Shown here in pieces: positions 35,044 to 45,559 of a stretch of 64,000 nt of DNA. The notes beneath the pieces are model-generated. The model ran no database searches. It saw only the letters and a program-made list of their open reading frames with translations, and was not told the DNA's origin. The stretch comes from Gerris lacustris. Its lineage: Eukaryota > Arthropoda > Insecta > Hemiptera > Gerridae. The stretch is taken from positions 41,677,574 to 41,741,573 of the forward strand of contig OX578278.1 in the NCBI GenBank assembly GCA_951217055.1. Reading direction: 5' to 3'. The position numbers and the translations under genes are program-made. Positions within the stretch are counted from its first letter, which is position 1; every line of letters begins with the position of its first letter.

Positions 35044-37763
35044 CTGAAACAGAAAAAAGGGGGGATTACATCCTAAGCCATCTTACCTTACAGTAGTTCA
35101 TAATTTAATTTTCATTAAACGAGAGAAAGCCTTTTGAAGGTTTGAAAAGAAAATAAATATGGTGGAGTCTCAATTTTCTTTTCAAAAAGAACAAATAATT
35201 AAATTTTTCAGATTTAAAAGATGTAAAGATCAATTCATTTCATTTTTGCTATGATATGTTTTGCTGTATTACAGTTCCAGATGTGTGGACTGTTATACTT
35301 ATCCTCTCTTTCCCATAACTATATTTCTACTATTTAGGATTGAACTTTTGTCCAAAAAAATGTTTATGTTTACCGGCGGATGGGTTTATGGTTTTCCTGT
35401 AAAAAAAACTCATAAACCCAAATATCAATTAGACAGTAACCCTCCTCTTGTTTAGAAAGTCAAGTGTGTAAAACTTCAACAATCTAGGAGTAAAACTGTA
35501 GATTTGTGAAATTAACAAACCCACAGACTTTCTTCTTTGCATACAGTATAGATAGAATAAGATATAAAGGGTGTATAGTAATTACTACCCCAAACTTCAT
35601 AATATGATTTGTTAGATTAAAACATTCAATAAATAATACATAACATATTATGGTACTGCATTGCAATTTTACATCTTTAGATGTAAAATTGATTGTACTC
35701 CAAAAAATGTTACTGAGTTATTGAGATTTAAGACTAACAAAAACTGAACTAAGTTTCAATTCAATACCCCAAATCGTTCTTGAAATATTCATGCTTCTAT
35801 AAAAAACACAAACAGATAGTCGAAGAGGAAACTAAGCAACATAAGAATATTTGTTATTATTTCTTGAATGATTTAACCTAAAAATCATACCATGAAATTC
35901 TGACTAGTAATTACAAGACACTGAATAGATTGAGGGATCTTTCACATTTTCCAGTAAATTTTAAATAAGCATACAATGATTCAAGAATTTGCTCGAGTTA
36001 GTTTTAATTGCAGAATAAATCTATCATAAAACCTTTAAAAGTAGCAAAAATGTCCTAATATAATATATATAAGTACTATGTACGAATTAATAAGAGGGAT
36101 GATTTGGATAACCCAAATAGATCAATAATCAACACTCAAAACTTTTCAGTGAGTGAGTGTGTTTTGGCGGGAGAATGTGGTGGATTCATTAAAGAGCTTT
36201 TCTTTTGTAAACTCATTACACATACAAATTTGGTGAAATATGGTCAAATATGAATTATAATCATAATAAATTAATGTTACAACAAGAAATACCTACTTCA
36301 TATGATATAAATAAATATAATACATGAAGAAATAAGGATAAATTAGAAATATTTGAACAAGGAGAATGTTGTTGTCCTTTTCCTTAAACTTTAAGGGAAA
36401 TGTTATTTTGTAGGACTAAATCTATCTGATTAAACACTATTGTTATTGTTTAGCTAACATAATAAAAAGTAAAATTCTCTTGATAAGGATTTAGGAATGC
36501 ATATACATATGGTTCAAAATTAAAATATCTCCACACTTCAAATCCCCTAAACCTCTATCCTTTTTCTAAAAGGGAAGAGACAATTCATGTATCCCTAATT
36601 AAAAATTTCTCTTTAAATAATTTAACTTATTCTAAAATTAAAGATAGAGAATAGAAAATATCACAAAATAAATAATTACCTAAGTTTATTATACAGGTAG
36701 TAGTTCCTAATGGAATTTATTCTTTATTGCTGAAGCTTATTCCTAGGTCAATATCTTTTGTGTTGCCTATTAACTTTATTTTTTGATTTGAAGTTGGTTT
36801 TTATTCAACTTTAAATGTGATATTTATGGATTCTTGACATTGAATGAATAGAATAAGGTAATATAATGTTGTTTTTTTTTAAAGTTAATTGGACAAATTA
36901 TTTTTCATTTTATAAATAATTAATTAAGAATTATGTAATACTTTTAAATTTTATTTTAGATCCTTACTTCGATACTGTCAACTTTGATTTATTACCTAAT
37001 ACTAAATCCGGCTTTATTCGTGCACTTCTTACTATGTAGCAGTATGCTAAAATAAACAAAGTAAAAAAGCCCAAATAAAATGGCTGATTCCTTTTTTTAC
37101 AGAGAATACGAAATGTTAACTAATAGAGAATTAGTTACAAAGCTATTGTGGATTACGAAGAAACAAAAAACAAATTGGTAAAATACAAACAAACAAAAGT
37201 AGATAGAAACAAAAGTATGAGATAAACAAAGGTAAGTTTGTAGTAAAATCCAACAAGTATTTCTACAGGGAAAAGTACAAACTCTGTTTTCTACATTTCT
37301 TTTTCTAGATGTCAAAAACATCTAGGTAAATGTTTTTAAAAAAAAAAAATCAAATTACAATCCCACTTACTCACTTGAGTTTTAAAAAGCGGCTTCTTGC
37401 TTTTAAAAAGTATCACAGATCAACTACTAATAAATCAAATTTAAACCCGAACCGAAATACTTTTTTGTATTTATTTTTTCTAATCACTTGTCATTGTTCA
37501 GGTTACACAGGCGAAAGATTTTCAAATATACATCGCTTGTGATAAAGTTTTCCGAATACATTTGAAAAGAAAGGTTATAAAGTTAAGGTTATACAAAAGT
37601 AAGGTTGTAAACAAACAACAAACGTTTTTGACATTTCGACTTCGACTTACGCATTACGCATTTCGTTAACATTTTTATTTTATATCGAATAAATGTTAAA
37701 TATTCAAAATATAATTTGTGTAATACATTAAAGGATCAATATTAGCAGCTTAGTTAGTGTAAA
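35044..37763. other. Divergent upstream region between SIRT5-like gene and ZMAT5
   Basis: The two genes face away from each other, so this 2.7 kb should hold both promoters and at least one 5' exon of the SIRT5-like gene. Neither a TATA box nor the 5' exon could be placed. Very AT-rich. Confidence 0.5.
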
Positions 37764-37890
37764 ATGGGGAAAAGGTATTATTGCGATTATTGTGAGAGAT
37801 CATTTACTGACGAGATTTCAAGCAGGAAGAAACATTTATCTAGCGTTATTCACAAACAAGCTCGAAAACAACATTATCTACGAATCAGAG
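37764..37890 (+). CDS. ZMAT5: ZMAT5 coding exon 1
   Basis: Start ATG through LRIR plus one base; C2H2 finger. Reading on past the donor gives an unrelated tail that should be ignored. Confidence 0.95.
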
Positions 37891-40800
37891 GTACTCAACT
37901 AAAGTTTTACCTCATATCCCTTATTTTACTTTGGTTCCCCCTTGAAAAACTTCCAGGAATCGTGTACTGGCAGTGCATCACTTGAATGCTCTGTATGACG
38001 AAGGGATACCAAATTATAATTACTACGTTTCCAAGATGTTAAATACAGATTGAATATAGGTAGAATACAGTTTTAGGATCCAAAGTGTCCATGGAAACCT
38101 AGATTCAAAACGGATTAAATACGATCCCGATCCCGATACAGTGTATAAATCTAGCAGTTATACTAATCATGCCAAGTATTCTCGAATGTGGGTTTACTGT
38201 GGAATAGCCTTACTTTCTGTTGCCGGTATACGTGCATTTAATTGATAGAGAGTAATATTTCTATGATTCCTAAGAAAGGACCACTCCTTGGTAGGCCAGT
38301 TGTACCCCCTCCTGATATCTATTATTATAATATAAGGGATATTATCACTTCTTTAAACTGAAGAGATGATATTGTTTTTAAACGTTCTATACATAGGAAT
38401 AATAATATTCCCTTTGTCAGAGTAATTTATGGTCAAAGGAACATCACTTAAAGTGATGCGGTGGCAGAAGGGGATACGGTATTCTATAGTTCAGCCGGCC
38501 ACTTTAATTACAATCATTCTGCTAAGTCGAGTACATCCCTTGATTGAGGAAGGGAACTAATAGAGCATGCTTAAAAAGATATTGATTACTTTTTAACATT
38601 GAATCAGGGTAAAATAAAACCAGATAAATGTAATAAATAAGATTGGTGCCCAAACAAATGTTTCTTACTTAGATTTCTTTGTTATTCTAACACACAAATT
38701 GTTACTATTGCTTGTCTTTTTTTATATATATATTCAAGGCTTATGTTTATCCAAAATGTTTATTGTCAAACTGAAATGATGATCCAGGAACCATCTGAGT
38801 ATCTTACCTGATCACTACTTTCGTTCAAAAAACAATTGGTGTTAATGATACCATGAGAAGACACTGTAATACTTTTATATTTAAGCAAAGATTTTTTTTT
38901 TTTTTTTAACACACATCAAATATAAAAATATGAATAATAAATAATCTGACATTTAACAGATACACAATTAAAAAATATTTCATTTGTTTTTTCAACACAC
39001 CCTCTCAATTGAAACATTTTTTTTTTAACTAATTATAAGTCAAATGATTAATAATTACACTTGTAAACAACTTTAAAGGAAACAAAAAAAATAAGTTAAA
39101 TTTTACCAACAAGTTTAAGCCTGTGCTTTTCAAATAAAATTTTTGCTAAGGGCTTTGTTAATGTATCGCCTGTGGTCACCTGAAAAACAAAAAATTATAA
39201 TATCTTGCAATGTTTACTTTAATGAAGAAAATTTTTCGAACAATTCTGATTCAAGTGATTTAGATGAAGAAAATTTAAATGAAAATCAAGAAAAAAATGG
39301 CGATTATGATCAAACTATGACAAAGAGGAAAAGTCCAAGAGAAATTAAACTCCCTTCTAAATATAAATGTTTTGATATGTCAGCACTAGCTATGAATGCA
39401 TTTAATTATGATTTACCAACTAAGTATGAAGATATAATAGGAAGACCAGATGAAGATCAATGGAAACTAGCTATAAATGAAGAGCTTAACTCATTACATA
39501 AAAATAAAACATGGACAGTTTGCCCTGAAAAACCAATAAATAAAAATGCTATTACAACAAGATGGGTCTTTAGAATAAAAGGAAGTGAAGATAAACCACT
39601 CTATAAAGCAAGACTTGTTGCAAAAGGATTTTTACAGCACAGGGGAGAAGATTATGAAGAAACCTATGCTCCAGTAGCGAAATTTAGTACTCTTCGTGTA
39701 TTTTTAGCCAATGCTTTACAGCAAAATATGCACATTTGCCATCTAGATGTAAAAACAGCCTTCTTATACGGAAGTATTAATGAAGAAATCTATATTCGCT
39801 TACCTCTTGGTTCAGATAAACCTGGAGCAATATGTCGTCTGCAAAAATCTCTTTATGGCCTTAAACAAGCACCCAGGTGTTGGAATGAAGAATTTACTTC
39901 TAAATTCAAAAACCTAGGCTTTGAGCAAGGTAAAGCAGATAATTGTTTGTTTACTAAGAAAATAAAAACTGGTTACATATATATTATTATATATGTCGAC
40001 GACATCCTAGTCGCATGCGTTGATATAAACGAGATAAATGATGTCAAACAATCTTTATTTTCAAAATATGAAATGAAAGATCTTGGAGAACCAAAAGAAT
40101 TCCTTGGACTTGAAATTAATTATAATCGTGAAGAGGGTGTTTTAACAATGTCGCAAAAGAACTACATTAAAAAACTTTTAAAAAAATTCAACATGTCAGA
40201 ATGCAAAAGTATTAAAACGCCTATGGATTCCAAATTTACCTTTGATAAAGAAAAGGAACAGATAGATACTAATTTACCTTGTCATCAGTTAATCGGAGGA
40301 TTAATGTGGCTTATGTTGGGCTCAAGACCTGATCTAAGTGCTGCTGTAAGTTATACCAGTAGATATCAGAATTCACCTTCAGAATCTCTTTGGCAAGCTT
40401 TAAAGAGAATTCTTAGATATGTACAAGGTACCAGTGATCTAGGATTAGTTTATCGAAGAACTAAAACAATCACAGCAGGTCAAATGTTAATCGGTTACTC
40501 TGACGCTGACTGGGGTGGAGACTCTTCAGACCGAAAATCCACTTCAGGATATGTTTTTCTTCTGCATAACAATGTTGTCTCTTGGGCTTCAAGAAAACAG
40601 CCTACAGTTTCACTGTCATCAACTGAAGCTGAACTTATTGCCCTATGTAATACTGCTACTGAAACTTGCTGGCTCCAGAAAGTGCTTGACGATCTACACT
40701 TAAGTGGCGGAGTACCATCAACAATTTATGCAGATAATCAAAGTGCAATTAAGACTGCACATAACCCAGAGTTTCATAAAAGAATGAAACATTTGAGCAT

Positions 40801-42119
40801 TAAGTACAACTTCATTCGTGAATTAGTTTCAGCAAACTTAATTAAAATATATTATGTCTGCAGTAATGACCAATTGGCAGATACATTAACAAAGCCCTTA
40901 GCAAAAATTTTATTTGAAAAGCACAGGCTTAAACTTGTTGGTAAAATTTAACTTATTTTTACGCAGTGGAAGCGTGCTGGGCCCATAACCTGTTAATGAT
41001 ACCATGAGAAGACACTGTAATACTTTTATATTTAAGCAAAGATTTTTTTTTTTTTTTTAACACACATCAAATATAAAAATATGAATAATAAATAATCTGA
41101 CATTTAACAGATACACAATTAAAAAATATTTCATTTGTTTTTTCAACAATTGGTCATCTTTTGTCTGGCATTATACCGAACACTTTCGGCTAAATCGACA
41201 TCTACATCTGCTTACTCTAGCTTTGAAAGCACAGTGTGCAGGCTGTGTGGGCAAGAGAATAAAAGTAATTGTTCCTAGCCTATGGTAGATTATCCTATCT
41301 TGATAGGCCAATCACTGTAGATGGTTTAGTAAGCATTGTACAGAGTGAAATTTGACTTATATTCTTTTGTTTTTCCTAAACTGATTTTAATTTTGTCTTG
41401 TGACAATTTTCTTTGTTTAGATTTAAGAGAACTGGTTCAAGACGAGAGAGCTAAAAGAACTTGTAAAAGATTTTTCCAAGGGCAATGCCCTTTTAATGAG
41501 AACTGTGTAAATACTCATTACTCAAAAGAGGAGTTGGATGATTTTGCTCAGCAGGGTAAGAAAATTTAAATATTTACTTACTTAAATTAAAATTTCAATT
41601 GAGTATATTATGATTTAGTATTTGACTTAAATCTATATGATGTCAAACTAACAGGATAGACAATGCTTTGTCAAAATTAGAATAATCTATTAATCACTCA
41701 TTAATTAATGTATTTTTTTAACCTTATGGCTAAAAAAAGAACAAACTATATTAACTGCAAACCCCTAGATATTTATATATTTTTTTTTTTTCAATTTCTA
41801 TTTTTATTTTTTATAACATATTGTGTTTTTTTAATTTATTAGCACTTTGCTTGAGTTTTAAATATGTATTTTTTTTTTTTTTGTTTCAGTTGAAAAATAT
41901 GAAAAAGATCGTTACAAATCTACTTTGAAGTTAGCAAATATTGAAGACTGGTTAAATAAGAGAAACATGAAGAAAAGTGGTATGGTTTTACCAAATGAAG
42001 AAACTAAATCCTCCAACTCGGAACAGTCAAGTAACATCTTACCTGAAGATCTTCCTCCATCTTTAAGACTTGCCAATGGTTACGACTTGAAAAATATTGA
42101 GTTAACAGAATGGGGATAA
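37764..42119 (+). CDS. ZMAT5: U11/U12 snRNP 20 kDa protein (ZMAT5), three coding exons
   Basis: A component of the U11/U12 di-snRNP of the minor spliceosome, acting in the nucleus in recognition of U12-type introns. Exons 37764-37890, 41421-41555 and 41890-42119 join in frame to 163 residues (human about 170). Residues 1-40 form a U1C-like C2H2 zinc finger beginning MGKRYYCDYCERSF with H-(5)-H (KKHLSSVIH). Exon 2 holds a CCCH finger, CKRFFQGQCPFNENCVNTH. Exon 3 holds IEDWLNKR, LPPSLR and the terminal EWG, all as in ZMAT5. Intron 1 (37891-41420) contains the rearranged copia element. Splice sites are ordinary GT-AG, the first donor (GTACTC) being weak. Identification is secure from the two fingers and their order. 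Confidence 0.95.
37950..38350 (+). other. Coding-like segments in ZMAT5 intron 1
   Basis: After an acceptor-like CTTCCAG (37964), one frame reads RNRVLAVHHLNALYDEGIPN and on to a stop. About 50 bp further another frame runs from about 38087 (VHGNLDSKRIKYDPDPDTVY) to MWVYCGIALLSVAGIRAFN and a stop, a plausible single transmembrane end. Just after, 38263 onward reads PKKGPLLGRPVVPPPD. The pieces look like an interrupted coding sequence, possibly a retrocopy or decayed gene. The parent protein is not recognised. Confidence 0.35.
38840..38997 (-). repeat. Copia LTR (3' LTR by element orientation)
   Basis: TGTTAATG...TTCAACA on plus. Includes a run of 16 T. Identical by eye to 40991-41148. Confidence 0.95.
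38998..39010 (-). promoter_or_regulatory. Polypurine tract
   Basis: On the minus strand AATTGAGAGGGTG directly precedes the LTR, the typical copia plus-strand priming site. It fixes the element's direction. Confidence 0.85.
39087..39167 (-). repeat. 81-bp inverted copy of the pol 3' end
   Basis: Exact reverse complement (by eye) of 40880-40960. In element orientation this is the normal end of pol before the polypurine tract; the second copy belongs to the inverted block. Confidence 0.95.
39143..40951 (+). CDS. Copia pol fragment: reverse transcriptase and RNase H
   Basis: 602 codons. Roughly the first eight come from the antisense copy of the pol end, so this ATG is not natural. Residues about 25-75 are the acidic linker after integrase. 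The reverse transcriptase runs from about 85 to 330, with the YVDD active site at residues 284-287 (39992-40003). RNase H follows, with its first Asp at residue 454 in SDADW, then SSTEAEL and YADNQSA, ending in the usual TKPLA tail. Gag, protease and integrase are missing, so it could not move alone. The frame is intact, which suggests recent origin. By strand it lies opposite to its own LTR promoter and in the same sense as ZMAT5. Confidence 0.93.
   Translation: MLRALLMYRLWSPEKQKIIISCNVYFNEENFSNNSDSSDLDEENLNENQEKNGDYDQTMTKRKSPREIKLPSKYKCFDMSALAMNAFNYDLPTKYEDIIGRPDEDQWKLAINEELNSLHKNKTWTVCPEKPINKNAITTRWVFRIKGSEDKPLYKARLVAKGFLQHRGEDYEETYAPVAKFSTLRVFLANALQQNMHICHLDVKTAFLYGSINEEIYIRLPLGSDKPGAICRLQKSLYGLKQAPRCWNEEFTSKFKNLGFEQGKADNCLFTKKIKTGYIYIIIYVDDILVACVDINEINDVKQSLFSKYEMKDLGEPKEFLGLEINYNREEGVLTMSQKNYIKKLLKKFNMSECKSIKTPMDSKFTFDKEKEQIDTNLPCHQLIGGLMWLMLGSRPDLSAAVSYTSRYQNSPSESLWQALKRILRYVQGTSDLGLVYRRTKTITAGQMLIGYSDADWGGDSSDRKSTSGYVFLLHNNVVSWASRKQPTVSLSSTEAELIALCNTATETCWLQKVLDDLHLSGGVPSTIYADNQSAIKTAHNPEFHKRMKHLSIKYNFIRELVSANLIKIYYVCSNDQLADTLTKPLAKILFEKHRLKLVGKI
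40962..40990 (-). promoter_or_regulatory. Primer-binding site with a 29-nt initiator tRNA-Met copy
   Basis: Plus-strand CGCAGTGGAAGCGTGCTGGG then CCCATAACC matches nucleotides 11-39 of insect initiator tRNA-Met (compared from memory). Copia is primed by the 5' half of this tRNA, normally with a match of about 15 nt; here the match is twice as long and ends next to the junction with the inverted pol. Confidence 0.85.
40991..41148 (-). repeat. Copia LTR (5' LTR by element orientation)
   Basis: 158 bp, identical by eye to 38840-38997; followed by the ATTGG duplication. Confidence 0.95.
41421..41555 (+). CDS. ZMAT5: ZMAT5 coding exon 2
   Basis: Acceptor TTGTTTAG; encodes DLRELVQDERAKRTC and the CCCH finger; donor GTAAGA. 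Confidence 0.95.
41890..42119 (+). CDS. ZMAT5: ZMAT5 coding exon 3 (last)
   Basis: Acceptor TTGTTTCAG; encodes VEKYEKDRYKSTLKL to the C-terminal LTEWG and TAA. Confidence 0.95.
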
Positions 42120-42529
42120 TCTTTATCACGAAAATAGAAATTTATGGTATAAGCTTCCTCAATGAGCTGATTTTGATAACATTTGTGTTTAGTATAAGAC
42201 ATATGGATGCATATTTCATCTCAATGCAGAACTAACTCAGTAAACCGCCGCTAATGTGAATATATTAATATATTTACATATCTTATGTAAATTTAAGATT
42301 TTAACAAGAAATTGTACTATTTTTTTTAAGCATTGAGAATTGTTGTACACACTGACTGCAATAATTATGTGGTATTTATTCTTGAATAATTATTTATTAT
42401 ATTAATAAATAATCTATTAAATTTAATTACTCTTCAATGCATTCTTCTCTTGAGTGGTGCAGGAATATACTCGTATATCAATCAAGTTTTGAGGTTGCTA
42501 GAAATAAAAAAGAAAATTATTTATTCTTA
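42120..42529 (+). other. ZMAT5 3' UTR and flank
   Basis: Ordinary AT-rich 3' sequence with a likely polyadenylation signal at 42404. Confidence 0.6.
42404..42409 (+). terminator. Likely polyadenylation signal of ZMAT5
   Basis: AATAAA 285 bp after the stop codon. Chosen by position only. Confidence 0.5.
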
Positions 42530-42537
42530 GATGTGAC

Positions 42538-42848
42538 GGTCATGGACACCCCTCTGGGGCCTGCTCTTAGACGTCCGTTTTAGGGGCTTTTTCGGAGGCG
42601 TGTATCTTATTTCCTATCCACTTTAAAAAAAACAAAAACAAAAAAAAAAACCCTTTTCGCGAGACCTACAAAAAAGGTCCTTTGTGTCGGACCGCAGCGG
42701 TCTGACTCAAAGGACCTTTTTTGTAGGTCTCGCGAAAAGAAAACCATTTTTTTTTTTTTTTTTTAAGTGAATAGGAAATAAGATACGCCCCCGAAAAAGC
42801 CCCTAAAACGGACGTCTAAGAGCGGGCCCCGGAAGGGTGTCCATGACC
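42538..42848. mobile_element. Foldback MITE, 311 bp, with 8-bp target duplication
   Basis: The element is almost one palindrome: arms of about 145 bp from GGTCATGGACACCC inward to the centre GGACCGCAGCGGTC, with A/T runs of unequal length. Perfect 8-mers GATGTGAC flank it at 42530-42537 and 42849-42856. An 8-bp duplication fits hAT or P-like elements, but the terminal GGTCATGG is not the usual hAT CAG start, so the superfamily is open. Confidence 0.9.
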
Positions 42849-42856
42849 GATGTGAC

Positions 42857-43238
42857 TTACTTGATTCTGTGATACTTTATTATTGTGATCGGAATTTATC
42901 TGACACTTCATAATCATCTAATTTTTATTACAAATTATATAGATTAATTAAATACCTGTTTCTACATAATTAGTTAGCCTACAAAAGCAATTAATTTTGG
43001 GTAGTATTAAAAGTACATTAAATAATAGTTTGTATGAGATGCAATGTGTAATTTTATTATAAATAACACTTGCACTACAAGTATCAACCACAATTTTCAC
43101 AAGTGTTTTGATTTAATTCTTTAGGACATGTTTGGTCACTTTCTAGTTATTAGATAACTACTCAATAGACTTGGAGGTTTATTAGTCTTACAAATTGGAT
43201 ATTATATATATATTATTATTAGGATATTGGTATATATA
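42857..43238. other. Non-coding
   Basis: AT-rich spacer; nothing recognised. Confidence 0.4.
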
Positions 43239-43249
43239 TACCTGTGTAA

Positions 43250-43689
43250 GGAAGGGGGCCTGGTTAGCTTGTATGGAAGAGCAGTCGGCTCTCAATCAAT
43301 CAGGTTAAGTTGCAGCGGGCGTCGTCAGTAGTTGGATGGGGGATCGCCACCTCTGGATTCAATTCCCGAACCGGGCCCCCTGCTCAATGTTGACCCAGCA
43401 TTGTTTAAATAAATGAGGAGCTTCTTGAAAGAGTTAAGCATCAGCAGGTTTCCGACCTGTAAATTCATGGTCAGACTATCTCGGGATTTGATAAATATCG
43501 ATATCAGAGAAGTGGAGATGTGGTTTGCCGATCGACAGTTCACTCATATTTGAAGGTTTTGTTCTTGTATCATACAAGACCAAAGTCCAGTCTTGGGTTG
43601 ATACAAGGCCTACCCAGGTTTGTTCAAAGGACACCACCTATGTGATCTATGTCTTCAGGCGTAAAAGTCTCCCGGATATAAAAAAAAAA
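43250..43689 (+). mobile_element. tRNA-derived SINE, full-length candidate
   Basis: The head has an A-box-like TGGTTAGCTTGTATGG, AGAGCAGTCGGCTC, and a B-box-like GGATTCAATTCCC. The body (43381 on) is shared with 59620-59880, and the end is 'CTTCAGGCGTAAAAGTC...' with an A-run. TACCTGTGTAA before and TACCCTATGTAA after may be an imperfect target duplication. Confidence 0.75.
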
Positions 43690-44219
43690 TACCCTATGTA
43701 ATAATTTCTAGTCTGGTCAGTCCTGGCATGGCCCCTTATGGACTAATGTACTACAAATTACCATTTTGGTTTTGTATCCTGTAAAGCTAGGGTTCCTGAT
43801 GTTAACCACAATAATTAATTTATTTAAATCCAGTGAGTTATTGCATTTGCTCAGTATTTAATTATAAAATATTTTTTATATTGCCCAGTAAATGTTAATA
43901 GCTTTATTAGCACTTAAAAAATTTATATTTGAATGCTGGTATGTCTTCCTCACCATCTTTGTGTGTTGTGTGCTAGTATGGTTACTTCATCTGTGCTGAA
44001 AAACTTATAAAAACTAAATTTGTACAGAACTGTGTATGAAAACAAGCCTTAATCTCAACAATTAATCTCTGAAATATTAGATTAACAAACCTACAATACT
44101 CCCTTGAATTAAACCTATAATATAAACAAGTAAGGCGCTTTTCATGTATAAGTACGTGAGGCGATAATCACCTGTTTCTATACGATTAAGTTAAAATGAT
44201 TAAAAAATCTTAATAGTTG
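43690..44219. other. Non-coding
   Basis: No gene or recognised repeat. Confidence 0.4.
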
Positions 44220-44340
44220 TATATTCTTTTTCTACACTTCAAGACCTTTAAATTGATGCATAACATGTCATGGTGACTAAAAACTCTTTTTTAATTAGTC
44301 ACCCTCTTTTTTAATTAGTCACCCGCTATGTTGAAAATAT
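44220..44340 (-). repeat. Piece of the 11.9-12.6 kb tandem repeat, inverted
   Basis: Minus strand reads GATGTATAACATG-type and 'GACTAAAAA' segments like the array units, with two TTTTTTAATTAGTCACC copies in tandem. Confidence 0.55.
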
Positions 44341-44343
44341 TAA

Positions 44344-45550
44344 CCCTTTCGCTGCGGGGGACTCTGAGTGGAACAATAGTACCCCAGGTACGGGACTATT
44401 CTACACAAAGCTACTCCCCTAGACAGCATTGTTTTACACCTACACCTCTTTTTATTCTAACTTTATAATAGAATATAATATTTATTATAAAAAAAAAAGA
44501 AAAATTCCATAAGCAGAATTCAAAACAACAGGCCAAGTCAGTGATACTAAGTTTAAACACGAAAAAAAAAAAAGTACTTTCCGTAACATGAAATCCAATA
44601 TACAATGCAAGTCTTAAAAATGTAAGTCAAATTGAAATAAACAAAAGATGTGTAGAACAGAGGGAATCAAATGTACAACCGAATACTAAGTGTTTGTTTT
44701 TTCTTGATTTTGTGTTTATGTTTTTTCTTTAGGGGGCAGGTCAAAAATCCTTACGTTAAAGTACTAATCTTAAGGTATATTTTAAAAGTATAAAATTGTA
44801 TGGATTGTTATTATAAGGGGAAAAACAACAACCCCAACTCCCTAGGTAGCGAGAGATAAAACACACCTGTAAAGGGGATTTACCTGGGAGACACATTTTT
44901 CTAGGATTTAATTCTTTTAAATAAATGCCAGAGGTGTAATCTAAAATAACGTTGAAGTACTAATCTTTTTTAGGTCAATAGAAAAAGTACAATAAAGGGT
45001 GGGTTGATATTATTACGGCAAAGAAAAACTTAAGTATTAGTAGCGTGACCTGTGAAGGGGGTTGACCTCAAGAGCTAAACATTTCTTTAGGAATTATATT
45101 TTTTAAAAATAAAATGAAGGGTCCTATCATCTAGCGGCCATGTGAACAACTAAATAATACTATAGACAACCACTAGAGACTGCTAGTTGCATCTAAAAAT
45201 TAGCGTTGGGACAACCGACTAGAAAAAACAACCGAATGAATAAGTCGATTCGGGAAAAAACAGTCGATTGAATTCAATCGACTGAAAACAGTCTCATAGC
45301 GGGTATAGGATATATAGACCGAGACTGAACCCGCAAGTTGAATGTTTCAATCGAATGGTTTTTTTTTAAATAGGAGTAGTACGGTGGAGGCCGTAAAGGC
45401 CTCAGAGCTGAGGGGGGGTGAGAGTGAGAAGGCGCTTGACACTCGTTATCTCGTCCCAAACTACAGCCTGCTACAACATCGTTTTCATTCGAATGAAAAA
45501 ATATAGACTGAGACTGAATCCAGTTGACTTTTTCATCAGCAGCGAAAGGG
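44344..45550. mobile_element. Element with CCCTTTCGCTGC inverted ends (piggyBac-like?)
   Basis: CCCTTTCGCTGC at 44344-44355 is the exact reverse complement of GCAGCGAAAGGG at 45539-45550. TTAA stands at the left junction (44340-44343), as for piggyBac, but the right junction reads TGAC, so the target site is not intact. The 1.2 kb interior has no transposase. It sits inside a fragment of the AAGATGGCGGC-type repeat. Confidence 0.55.
45261..45284. repeat. Perfect 24-bp palindrome
   Basis: CAGTCGATTGAA and its exact reverse complement abut with no loop. Part of a GTCGATT-rich patch from about 45240 to 45370. Confidence 0.85.
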
Positions 45551-45559
45551 TGACTAAAA

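Larger units (their letters stand above)
38840..41148 (-). mobile_element. Copia-type LTR retrotransposon, deleted, with pol inverted
   Basis: Two 158-bp LTRs identical by eye (38840-38997, 40991-41148) lie inside the 5-bp duplication ATTGG (38835-38839, 41149-41153). The primer-binding site next to 40990 and the polypurine tract next to 38998 show the element reads on the minus strand. Yet the only long ORF (39143-40951) is on the plus strand. An 81-bp copy of the pol end (39087-39167) sits correctly oriented beside the polypurine tract and is the exact reverse complement of 40880-40960. Gag, protease and integrase core are absent. The element lies in ZMAT5 intron 1, antisense to that gene. 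Confidence 0.93.

Noticed and set aside
39143..39166. The ATG of the copia pol frame as a natural start
   Set aside because: These first eight codons are antisense to the pol 3' end and arise from the rearrangement.
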